Source: Tritrichomonas musculus (Eukaryota; Parabasalia; Tritrichomonadida; Tritrichomonadidae). Taken from it: a stretch of 23,385 bases of DNA. Location: positions 1 to 23,385 of the forward strand of contig JAPFFF010000409.1 of assembly GCA_039105265.1 (NCBI GenBank). Direction: 5' to 3'. Below, one piece after another: positions 16,601 to 23,385 of the stretch (its first letter is position 1; each line of letters starts with the position of its first letter). The notes under the pieces are model-generated. The model saw nothing but the letters and a program-made list of their open reading frames with translations. It was not told the origin of the DNA and did no database searches. The position numbers and the translations under genes were made by a program.

Positions 16601-18431
16601 CAGCAAGTGAATAATAATGAATTGCTTTGTTGATATCACGTTTGACATATTCACCTTCATAATAAATGAATCCGAGATTAAATTGTGCTTGTGGGAAATT
16701 TTGATTTGCAGCAAGAGAATAATAATGAATTGCTTTGTTGATATCACGTTTGACATATTCACCTTTATAATAAATGAGACCAAGATTGAATTGTGCTCGT
16801 GGGAAATTTTGATTTGCAGCAAGTGAAAAATAATGAATTGCTTTGTTGATATCACGTTTGACATATTCACCTTTATTATAAATGAATCCGAGATTGAATT
16901 GTGCTTGTGGATGATTTTGATTTGCAGCAAGGGAATAATAATGAATTGATTGGTTGATATTTTGCCGAACATATAGACCTTTAAAATAAATGACATCCAG
17001 AACATGTTTCACTACAGGTTGGTTTATTTTATACTTTGTGAATACGACATTTATTTGTGCAAAATAAAAAAAACTTTTCATTAAAATTTTTTTTTGGTAT
17101 TTGGCTACATAATCATTTATTATGTCTAAAATAGAAGGACGATTTTCTACTGTTTTGTCAAGACATTTGTTGAATATTAGTTTAATACCTGAAAAAAAAT
17201 CTGATTGATCTTTTGCTTTTTTAGAATCATAGCCTCTTTTTACTTGATCTACCAAGTATTCAACAACTTTACCAAGTGAATAAATATCGCTCTTAAATGA
17301 ATATTTCGTTACTTGTCCATAAAAAATTTCTGGCGCCATGTATTCATCTGTATTCAAATCTAATGTCTGATCGACATTGTTATTCTCATTTCGTGAATCT
17401 ATTAATCGATCAAAGTCTATCAAAACAACAGTCTTGTGTTCATCAATCATAATATTATTTGGCTTAATATCTCGATAAATCAATCCCTGGCCGTGAATGT
17501 ATTCAAAAACCATTAACAATTCGAAAATGATTGTTGTTAGATCATCAATTGAAAGTTCAAATTCATTGATTTTACTTAATGTTTTTCCATTTATAAACTC
17601 AATCACAAGGTAATCTTTGTCTTTGACTCTTCCAATAAATTTTGGTAAAAGCGGATGACTGATTCTTGAGTAATTCTCTGCTTCCCTTTTAATCAATTTG
17701 GCGTTTTCTGGATCATGAGATCTTGGCCTTTTAATCACATATATTTCTCCTTTTTTTATATGATAAATTAACTCACAAATAAAAAGGCTTCCTATTCCAA
17801 CATTTCGCAATTCAACATATTCATTTTCACTTATTGTTTCTGGTTTGTGATCGTTCTCAATGCCAAGAATGAATTTTTCAATTCGATATTTTTGAGTTTG
17901 AAAATAGCTTTTTTTGATCAAATAACCTAATATGCATGGATATATGATTGAATAAGCTTCGCCCATAGCTTTCTTTGATATAATTTGACAATCGTTGTAA
18001 AAGTTTTTGATTTCATCTTGAAATATTTCGTCACTTTCAATTTCTTGATTGCAAATTTCAATCTTTTCTTTTACAATATTTTTTGTATCGGATAAAAAAC
18101 AAACTGACATTTTAGAATTGATTGAAACAAGTTTATTAATGAAAGATATTGATGTCGTTGACTGATCGAGAATGATTAATGTTTTTTCAAAGCCAAGAAT
18201 CAGATATTTATTTGCCGTTCCTTCGTTTAGACGTTCGTCTTGCGAAAATATGATTACTTTTGATTCCTTAATGTTTTGAATAATTTTTTGGTTTTCTTCT
18301 TCTTTAAGAGATATATTTTGAGTGATAGCAAAAAATGAATAATCTTGAAAAATTTCGTTAAAACATTGTTTGCGGAAACCGATTTTATCATTTTTTATTA
18401 AATGAGGTATTTTTAGGATATTATCAATCAT
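13656..18431 (-). CDS. Protein kinase with a long Sel1-like repeat array
   Basis: The gene encodes 1591 residues from the ATG at 18431. Residues 1-200 are unrecognised. A protein kinase domain covers about 205-445: K234 in YVIK, an Ala/Glu-rich C-helix REAENY (E250 or E252), Y-R-D at 319-321 in place of HRD, then IKPNN, D-F-D at 339-341 in place of DFG, APE at 366-368, and R431. The Lys, both catalytic Asp and the Asn are present, so activity is plausible. From about residue 490, 24 nearly identical 36-residue Sel1 repeats follow (core AIHYYSLAANQN, AQFNLGLIYYKGEYVKRDI), then three diverged repeats and a helical tail. Sel1 repeats form TPR-like superhelices that bind proteins, so the array probably selects partners or substrates for the kinase. 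The array length may be unstable or collapsed in assembly. Confidence 0.9.
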   Translation of the reverse strand: MIDNILKIPHLIKNDKIGFRKQCFNEIFQDYSFFAITQNISLKEEENQKIIQNIKESKVIIFSQDERLNEGTANKYLILGFEKTLIILDQSTTSISFINKLVSINSKMSVCFLSDTKNIVKEKIEICNQEIESDEIFQDEIKNFYNDCQIISKKAMGEAYSIIYPCILGYLIKKSYFQTQKYRIEKFILGIENDHKPETISENEYVELRNVGIGSLFICELIYHIKKGEIYVIKRPRSHDPENAKLIKREAENYSRISHPLLPKFIGRVKDKDYLVIEFINGKTLSKINEFELSIDDLTTIIFELLMVFEYIHGQGLIYRDIKPNNIMIDEHKTVVLIDFDRLIDSRNENNNVDQTLDLNTDEYMAPEIFYGQVTKYSFKSDIYSLGKVVEYLVDQVKRGYDSKKAKDQSDFFSGIKLIFNKCLDKTVENRPSILDIINDYVAKYQKKILMKSFFYFAQINVVFTKYKINQPVVKHVLDVIYFKGLYVRQNINQSIHYYSLAANQNHPQAQFNLGFIYNKGEYVKRDINKAIHYFSLAANQNFPRAQFNLGLIYYKGEYVKRDINKAIHYYSLAANQNFPQAQFNLGFIYYEGEYVKRDINKAIHYYSLAANQNYPQAQFNLGLIYYKGEYVKRDINKAIHYFSLAANQNFPQAQFNLGFIYYEGEYVKRDIDKAIHYYSLAANQNYPQAQFNLGFIYDKGEYVKRDIDKAIHYFSLAANQFHPQAQFNLGLIYYKGEYVKRDIDKAIHYYSLAANQNFPQAQFYLGLIYYKGEYVKRDINKAIHYFSLAANQNNLDAQFNLGVIYDEGEYVKRDINKAIHYYSLAANQNDHRAQFNLGLIYYEGEYVKRDIDKAIHYFSLAANQNDPLAQFNLGLIYYEGEYVKRDINKAIHYYSLAANQNYPDAQFNLGLIYYKGEYVKRDINKAIHYFSLAANQNFPQAQFNLGFIYYEGEYVKRDINKAIHYFSLAANQNFPQAQFNLSLIYYKGEYIKRDINKAIHYYSLAANQNHPQAQFNLGLIYYKGEYVKRDIDKAIHYYSLAANQNYPQAQFNLGLIYYEGEYVKRDIDKAIHYYSLAANQNDHRAQFNLGLIYYLGEYIKRDINKAIHYYLLAANQNDHRAQFNLGLIYYLGEYIKRDINKAIHYYSLAANQNYPQAQFNLSLIYYKGEYVKRDIDKAIHYYSLAANQNYPQAQFNLSLIYYKGEYVKRDIDKAIHYYSLAANQNYPQAQFNLSLIYYKGEYIKRDIDKAIHYYSLAANQNHPDAQFNLGFIYDKGEYVKRDINKAIHYYSLAANQNHPQAQFILGSIYYKGEYVKRDIDKAIHYYSLAANQNFPQAQLFLGLFYYTCRNSFQNIKRGTYYIMLASKNGNRNANFIHGFLLHEGKNVKRDIEEAIHYYKEASSFNINYAKNNLGIIYKHGFGDKIKKRVGDAIVYFEEAIRQKNDYLSMYNLAHLYIYDETVNGDINKSIELLIKSSDQFSYSMILLCILIVKQLGFDIDLIKENIEERSGEQKNLSIRVIQKIFDLNLFDKLSFETMYESYRNKDFLYDALRKIIESSDLLKPKPKDVPKYPNAKDITSLFYEGFGQEL
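14373..16964 (-). repeat. Coding minisatellite: 24 units of 108 bp (Sel1 repeats)
   Basis: The region equals 24 x 108 bp exactly. Units differ at only a few positions. The main variable sites are the residue pair after AANQN (HP, FP, YP, DH, NL), Tyr/Phe in HYYSL/HYFSL, and K/E/L before GEY. The first 14 units include most of the Phe variants and the last ten are all HYY. There are no indels between units, so the frame is maintained, which fits unequal exchange under coding constraint. Confidence 0.9.
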
Positions 18432-18501
18432 AATGCTGTTAACACTTTAAAATTTTAAAATTTTATAATTTTAATTCAAAATTTCTTTGGTTTACAATGA
18501 C

Positions 18502-19146
18502 ATGTTAAATAAAATTTTTTATTCATTTTACAATAAAAGCTTATCTAGACCAACTTGCATACGAAATTTGGGCTTGATTGCTCAAGCATTAAAAAACGCT
18601 CAAGCATTGGATATTGAAGGCCATTTACGTTTGACAATTGATAATTTTCTCATCGATCCTATATTAGATATACCAATTCTAACTAGATATGGAATTCATA
18701 GACTTTGGCTAGAACTTTATGGTGAATCAGGTAAAATACCAACTCTTATTTGCCCACCTGAAATGATGAATGAAGACCAAAGTGAAATTACTTTCAATGA
18801 AAAATTAATATCAATATACGATAGCTATGCTTTTGGAGTATTAATGTATGAAATTTTAACAAAACAAATCTTAAATGAAGAAGAACCATTTGATAGAAAT
18901 TTGATTGATGCTAACTTGCAAGGTTCTGAAAACTTGTTTCTAAAGGATTTGATAAGATCTTCAACTGATACAAATCCTAAAAATCGTCCCTATAATCCTT
19001 TTGCCTCATATGTTAAAACTTTTGTGACAATTCTACAAAAACAAATGAAACCAATACTACTGAAATCATATTGTGTTAGTTGTCAAGCCAATGGAGATTC
19101 AAAAACAGAAGAATATATAACAACTAGCATTAATAAAGATTTATAA
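18502..19146 (+). pseudogene. Truncated copy of the pseudokinase-GTPase gene (lacks MITE, N-lobe and GTPase)
   Basis: An ATG at 18502 opens 214 codons, but only 18533-19138 is homologous to the gene at 7820-10628. It aligns to 8131-8835 minus the 99-bp MITE insertion, 606 bp with no gaps and about 26 differences by hand count (about 96%). Homology starts in the middle of the pseudokinase N-lobe and stops abruptly after ITTSINK, before the GTPase. The first ten residues (MLNKIFYSFY) come from unrelated flanking sequence. It lies 70 bp upstream of, and divergent from, the Sel1-kinase start. The open frame could encode a small pseudokinase fragment, but the sharp truncation at both ends makes a duplicated gene piece more likely. 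Confidence 0.75.
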
Positions 19147-19285
19147 AAAATATTAGAATATTAATACATGAACTTTTATTAAAACAAATTTTTGAAAATA
19201 TCTGATTGAAAGTTAACTTACAAGGCTCTAATAAATTATTGGCCAGGGAAATAATAAGATACACAATTGATATGCTATAATTGGA
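19147..19285 (+). pseudogene. Decayed pseudokinase C-lobe fragment (copy 2)
   Basis: The bases encoding ILIHELLLKQIFE, and after a short deletion LIE plus an out-of-frame LQGSNKLLAREIIR, parallel the relic at 13464-13620. Both share the same extra T after ATTGAAAG. That shared lesion means the relic was already dead before it was duplicated. Confidence 0.7.
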
Positions 19286-19314
19286 TATTTTGATGATTAA
19301 GTTTTTAATATTTT

Positions 19315-20679
19315 TTATAAATCTTGTCCAAATCCTTCATAAAATAATGATGTAATATCTTTTGCATTTGGATATTTAGGAACATCTTTTGGTTTTGGTT
19401 TTAATAAATCCGATGATTCAATGATTGCTAAAAGAGCATCATATAGAAAGTCTTTATTTCTATATGATTCATACATTGTTTCAAAAGTTAATTTATCAAA
19501 TAAATTCAAGTCAAAAATTTTTTGTATTACTCGAATTGACAAATTTTTCTGTTCTCCAGATCGTTCTTCAATTTTTTCTTTGATTAAGTCAATATTAAAT
19601 CCAAATTGTTTTACTATTAATATGCATAATAAAATCATTGAATGCGAAAATTGATCAGATGATTTAATTAGTAATTCAATTGATTTATTGATGTCTCCAT
19701 TGACTGTTTCGTCATAAATATAAAGATGTGCCAAGTTGTACATTGACAAGTAATCATTTTTTTGGCGAATTGCTTCTTCAAAATATACAATTGCATCACC
19801 TACTCTCTTTTTGATTTTGTCACCAAATCCATGCTTGTAGATGATTCCGAGATTGTTTTTTGAATAATGAATGTTGAATGATGATGCTTCTTTATAATAA
19901 TGAGTCGCTTCTTCAATGTCTCTCTTGACATTCTTTCCTTCATGAAGCAAAAATCCATGAATAAAATTTGCATTTCGATTGCCATTTTTCGATGCCAGCA
20001 TTATGTAGTAAGTGCCTCTTTTGACAATTTGAAAAGAATTCACGCAAGTAAAATATAATAAGCCGAAATTGAATTGTGCTTGTTGATAATTTTGATTTGC
20101 AGCAAGTGAATAATAATGAATTGCTTTGTCGATATCACGTTTGACATATTCACCTTTAAAATAAATGAGACCGAGATTGAATTGTGCTTGTGGGTAATTT
20201 TGATTTGCAGCAAGAGAATAATAATGAATTGCTTTGTCGATATCACGTTTGACATATTCACCTTTATCATAAATGAAGCCAAGATTGAATTGTGCTTGTG
20301 GGTAATTTTGATTTGCAGCAAGTGACAAATAATGAATTGCTTTGTTGATATCGCGTTTGATATATTCACCTTCATAATAAATGAGGCCAAGATTGAATTG
20401 TGCTTGATGATCATTTTGATTTGCAGCAAGTGAATAATAATGAATTGCTTTGTTGATATCACGTTTGACATATTCACCTTTATAATAAATGAGACCAAGA
20501 TTGAATTGTGCTTGATGATCATTTTGATTTGCAGCAAGTGAATAATAATGAATCGCTTTGTCGATATCACGTTTGACATATTCACCTTCATAATAAATGA
20601 GGCCAAGATTGAATTGTACATCTGGAAAATTTTGATTTGCAGCAAGAGAATAATAATGAATCGCTTTGTCGATATCTGC
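19315..20679 (-). pseudogene. 5'-truncated Sel1-kinase paralogue (C-terminal Sel1 region only)
   Basis: The frame is open from 20679 down to a TAA at 19315-19317, preceded by an in-frame TAA at 20680-20682. It has no ATG near its start: the first codons are GCA GAT ATC GAC, already inside a Sel1 repeat. It encodes six near-identical Sel1 repeats, then the same diverged repeats and tail as the large gene, ending GQDL (GQEL there). From 19330 to 19999 it aligns to 13671-14340 with a constant offset of 5659, so there are no net indels. The kinase domain and N-terminal region are missing, so it is not expected to make a normal protein. It may still donate sequence to the intact gene by gene conversion. 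Confidence 0.85.
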
Positions 20680-21250
20680 TTAAATAATGGCTTATCCAAA
20701 ATGATTATTAGTCTGCTCAATTACAGAAATCACATAAATGTTATTCATAATTATATAATAATAATAATAAAGATTTTATAATGATTTTGATTTAAAATAA
20801 ATGGCTTTTTACTTTTTTAAAAATGACATTTGAATATAGAGCAAGTATTTCTTAGAGATATTTTGCTGTAATGATTTGTTTTCTATCCAAAAGAAATGAA
20901 TTTTCAGAATATCAATGATTTTTTTTGACTTAAATTGAAAAATATATATCCTATTATAGAATTTGAAAATGATAGTCCCATATCAGATCATCAAACTAGT
21001 TTTTTGATGACTGCAATTCAACAAAAAATCCCTATTTATTTATATAAAAATAAAGTATACATAAAATAATAATATATTATCATTTGAGCGTTTATAGGTG
21101 TTAATTTTGCAAAAGAAGTTGAGTTATATTGACCATTTTTTCATCCAATTAGTGAATTATGATCGTTAATTTCACAAATTTAATTCAAAAAGTGGTATTT
21201 AAAAGTAAACAAAAATATTTTTTTTTTTTAAAAAAACACACAAAAATAAT
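20680..21250. other. AT-rich spacer downstream of two gene ends, with a possible coding relic
   Basis: Mostly non-coding. It contains a short TAA microsatellite near 20756-20770. In 20929-21069 a short frame reads IIEFENDSPISDHQT then SFLMTAIQQKIPIYLYKNK, which has a protein-like residue mix but no ATG at its start and no recognisable family. Nothing else is visible. Confidence 0.4.
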
Positions 21251-22387
21251 TCAATATAAGTCAAATGCTGTTATAGTATTCGAAAAAACAACGCACGGCA
21301 TTTTTGATGCATTGTTAATTGTTGGAAACTTTTCAGATTGGTAACTCTGTGACGTAATTGCTCTATTTTGGCTCTGTGCTCTGAGCTTAATAATTTCTTT
21401 TCTGGTAGGAATTCGAGTCTCAGGGAGAGGATTTCCAATCTGATTAACTTCGTAATTTTTGTGAGCTGATTTCAATCTTCTTTCATCGTGACTTGTTTTG
21501 GCCTGCCTTTTAGGAAATGGCGCAAATTGTGTCGTATTATCAATATTTAAGAAATGCGCTAGTGAATTATTATTATTTTCATCTGAAATTAATTGTAATG
21601 GTGAACTTTTTGAGGGACCAAATTGACACATTTTTTTTGATGAAGCTGGTATAAAATTTGTTGTCTTTGAAAAAGTGGACTGGCTAATTTTCTTTGATGG
21701 AGTCGAAAAATTGGCCGTTTTTGAAAAAGTAGATTGAATAGATTTTTTTGAAGGAGTTGAAAAATTTGAGTTTTGCGATTTGATTGATTGATTCAAATAA
21801 TCAAATTCTTTGGCTATGTTTTGGCTATCCGATTCATTTGATGGCTTATTTACAGCTGTATTAGTACTATCTTTTAAATCATCACCGTCTATATTCGTTT
21901 CTATAGTATTTATATTTGTATCGTTTAATGGAGATGATCCTACTTGGTACAACGGCTTCTCATCTCTTTTTTTGCCTGTAATAACAGTAAATGTCTTTTT
22001 GTTTATTCCATTATATTGAGTTGGAAGAGATTTTGATAGAGATGAATGTACGTTTTTTGATGGCGTACGTATAACTGGCTTGTTTTTTTGTTCATTATTC
22101 CATTTTATCGAGGAATCAAATGGAAAAAAGTTAAGTTCTTGATTTGGTTCATAAGAATAATAATTGAGGAAAAAATTATGATCCGTAAGATTTTGATCTT
22201 TGAGTCTATCTTCCCAATTTTCATCATGCTTTTGCTTTTCTTTCAAAATAAACGTCTGATATCTTTTATTTGGCTGTTTTGGGAAGAGAATATCTTTGTT
22301 AGGTGTATTCATAGTTGAGTTATCTTTGCAATTAGATAAACTAAATTTCCTTATTCTATCTGTCTGATTAATATTTTCTAGAGACAT
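21251..22387 (-). CDS. Low-complexity Ser/Asn/Lys-rich protein with repeated TPSK motifs
   Basis: The frame opens at an ATG at 22495 (414 residues). I prefer the ATG at 22387 (378 residues, MSLENINQTDRIRK), because the 36 codons upstream are translated AT-rich DNA with a very different residue mix. The protein is probably disordered, rich in Ser, Asn, Thr, Lys and Gln, with no recognised fold. Three imperfect 17- to 19-residue repeats lie at about 207-260: NFSTPSKKSIQSTFSKTA, then NFSTPSKKISQSTFSKTT, then a diverged NFIPASSKK. With RTPSK at about 107-111, these form [ST]-P-x-K sites typical of cyclin-dependent kinase targets. A cytoskeletal or nuclear regulatory role is possible but not shown. 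It has the same orientation as the IBD-domain gene, with a 238-bp gap from the preferred start. Confidence 0.65.
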   Translation of the reverse strand: MSLENINQTDRIRKFSLSNCKDNSTMNTPNKDILFPKQPNKRYQTFILKEKQKHDENWEDRLKDQNLTDHNFFLNYYSYEPNQELNFFPFDSSIKWNNEQKNKPVIRTPSKNVHSSLSKSLPTQYNGINKKTFTVITGKKRDEKPLYQVGSSPLNDTNINTIETNIDGDDLKDSTNTAVNKPSNESDSQNIAKEFDYLNQSIKSQNSNFSTPSKKSIQSTFSKTANFSTPSKKISQSTFSKTTNFIPASSKKMCQFGPSKSSPLQLISDENNNNSLAHFLNIDNTTQFAPFPKRQAKTSHDERRLKSAHKNYEVNQIGNPLPETRIPTRKEIIKLRAQSQNRAITSQSYQSEKFPTINNASKMPCVVFSNTITAFDLY

Positions 22388-22625
22388 AACTCTGAGATAC
22401 AATTTTATTGTAGATATAATAAAATAAAAATTTAAATTAAAATCTGGCCTGATACTTTCAAAAAAGTTAGAATCGTTTTTTTCTTTATATAACATTTCAT
22501 CGTTGAAAATAGATCAGAAAAGAAAAATAAACTTAACATTTATAGCTCTTCATAAAGATATCTTTATTAATGAAGGAAAAAGCAGGAATATACAATAAAT
22601 ATATTCACTGGTTCAAAATAATTTT

Positions 22626-23354
22626 TCAATAATAAATACCACAATCATCAGAGAAGTAATAACATTCGTTATCATCCCCGATACTTGGTATATTATCATT
22701 GATGGTATTATAAAAAGGACTTTGCATATTAAGATCAGTATTATTTTCTAAGCTTTCAAAATCAAAGAAACATTCATGGTCATCATCTGACATGAAAAAC
22801 AAGTTTCCTGTGTCAATTTCAATTTCCTTAATGTTGACTTCAATTTTATCAATAATAAAATTATTCTGAATTTGGTAGACTGGCTTGGATTTCGTAGTTT
22901 TCTTTGTTTTCTTTGTTTTCTTTGTTTTCTTGGGTTTCTTGGTTTCTTTAGTTGTATTGGTTGCCTTTGTTTCCTCTCCCAAAGAGGAAGCTTTATTTAA
23001 CGATTTGGGGATTATTTGGTGAAATTCCCAGCTGATTGCTTCTTTTTCTGTCGTTTCTTTCGTAAATCCTTCACATTGACGTTGAAACCAATTCGATGGA
23101 TCTGGGAGATTTCGTAAATCAAACTTACTTGGAATCTGACATCTCATAAACGCTGACGACTTGTTCTGAGTGAAGCCATGTGTGCGGAAATTACGATTAA
23201 TCGTATTAGCTTTCCGTCCTACAAAGGCGCCAAAGATACCTGAATGGATTAAAAATGTTTTTTCAGAGGTCCAAAAACACCCTATAGTAAACGCATCTTT
23301 CGGGTGATTATCTGAAAAATTAAGGCACGTCAAAACCATATGAATTTGCTTCAT
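22626..23354 (-). CDS. Initiator-binding-domain (IBD, IBP39-like) protein
   Basis: The gene encodes 242 residues from the ATG at 23354. The frame stays open upstream for ten more codons to the window edge, so the true start may be outside. The first 95 residues resemble the trichomonad IBD winged-helix domain that binds the Inr core promoter: KQIHMVLTCL, TIGCFWTSEKTFLI, then GRKANTINRNFRTHGF, where the Asn/Arg-rich stretch would be the DNA-contacting helix, followed by PSNWFQR. A middle linker of repeated KKT triplets (about 139-154) is followed by an acidic, aromatic-rich C-terminus (189-242). In IBP39 the IBD binds TCAYW and a C-terminal domain contacts RNA polymerase II. Here the C-terminus looks instead like an acidic activation region. 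The family assignment rests on remembered conserved residues, not an alignment. Confidence 0.7.
   Translation of the reverse strand: MKQIHMVLTCLNFSDNHPKDAFTIGCFWTSEKTFLIHSGIFGAFVGRKANTINRNFRTHGFTQNKSSAFMRCQIPSKFDLRNLPDPSNWFQRQCEGFTKETTEKEAISWEFHQIIPKSLNKASSLGEETKATNTTKETKKPKKTKKTKKTKKTTKSKPVYQIQNNFIIDKIEVNIKEIEIDTGNLFFMSDDDHECFFDFESLENNTDLNMQSPFYNTINDNIPSIGDDNECYYFSDDCGIYY
22898..22935. repeat. 9-bp coding microsatellite (KKT linker)
   Basis: About four copies of a TTTGTTTTC unit encode Lys-Lys-Thr triplets on the minus strand. Period nine keeps the frame, so linker length can vary without disrupting the IBD gene. Confidence 0.7.
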
Positions 23355-23385
23355 TTTAGGTTCCCGGCTCCTTACAATACATCTG

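Noticed and set aside
14373-16964. Regular array that could be mistaken for CRISPR
   Set aside because: Units are contiguous and 108 bp long with no unique spacers, and they encode Sel1 repeats in one continuous frame.
14342-17005. Several long antisense-frame open frames with repeats such as MSNVISTKQFIIIHLLQIK
   Set aside because: They are shifted frames of the Sel1 array. Because each unit is 108 bp with no stop in that frame, the shadow stays open too. The kinase-Sel1 frame is the one with recognisable domains.
18487-18501. TTG start for the pseudokinase fragment
   Set aside because: Same reason: the first ATG in frame is 18502.
1-23385. tRNA, rRNA or other structured RNA genes
   Set aside because: I looked on both strands for tRNA box-like words and rRNA-like GC-richer segments and saw none that hold together.

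Overview
The window looks like nuclear DNA from a parabasalid protist, most likely a trichomonad of the Tritrichomonas or Trichomonas kind. It is very AT-rich, with intronless genes on both strands and short spacers. Four things point there. An IBD-type protein, the initiator-binding fold known from Trichomonas IBP39, lies at the right edge. TCAYW initiator motifs sit 6-13 nt upstream of several start codons. A mariner element is present. Several multicopy genes combine kinase, Sel1 repeat and ankyrin domains. The genus is inferred, not shown.

Left part (1-5454). The start of an ankyrin-repeat gene runs off the left edge on the minus strand. Divergent from it is a membrane-anchored J-domain protein whose HPD motif reads HPE. 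A spacer follows that carries a 120-bp MITE. Then come a GNAT acetyltransferase and an unrecognised 914-residue protein whose base composition changes sharply along its length.

Middle (5455-13655). A full-length mariner transposon at 5695-6971 has perfect 24-bp inverted ends and a transposase with D,D34D. It is followed by about 0.85 kb of featureless AT-rich DNA. The most unusual gene, at 7820-10628, encodes a pseudokinase fused to a GBP/atlastin-like (GB1/RHD3) GTPase that ends in a CaaX box (CLLI). This copy is disrupted twice: a one-base slip in an A12 run, and a 97-bp MITE that adds an in-frame stop. The MITE also supplies an initiator-like motif and a new ATG, so the GTPase half stays open for 764 codons. 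Beyond it lies about 3 kb of AT-rich DNA holding a 772-bp element with long inverted ends, perfect palindromes, a 132-bp tandem duplication and decayed coding fragments.

Right part (13656-23385). A large minus-strand gene encodes a new or unrecognised N-terminal region, a protein kinase and about 24 near-identical 36-residue Sel1 repeats, followed by three diverged ones. Just upstream is a 606-bp copy of part of the pseudokinase-GTPase gene that lacks the MITE (about 96% identical, no gaps). Next is a second decayed pseudokinase scrap facing the tail of a second Sel1 gene, truncated at its 5' end. The arrangement 'pseudokinase remnant facing Sel1 tail' therefore occurs twice, which indicates segmental duplication. 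The window closes with a low-complexity protein bearing TPSK motifs and the IBD-domain gene.

How the genes work together: no operon-like logic is visible. The unifying theme is expansion and decay of multicopy kinase, Sel1 and GTPase genes, shaped by small TA-targeting DNA transposons.
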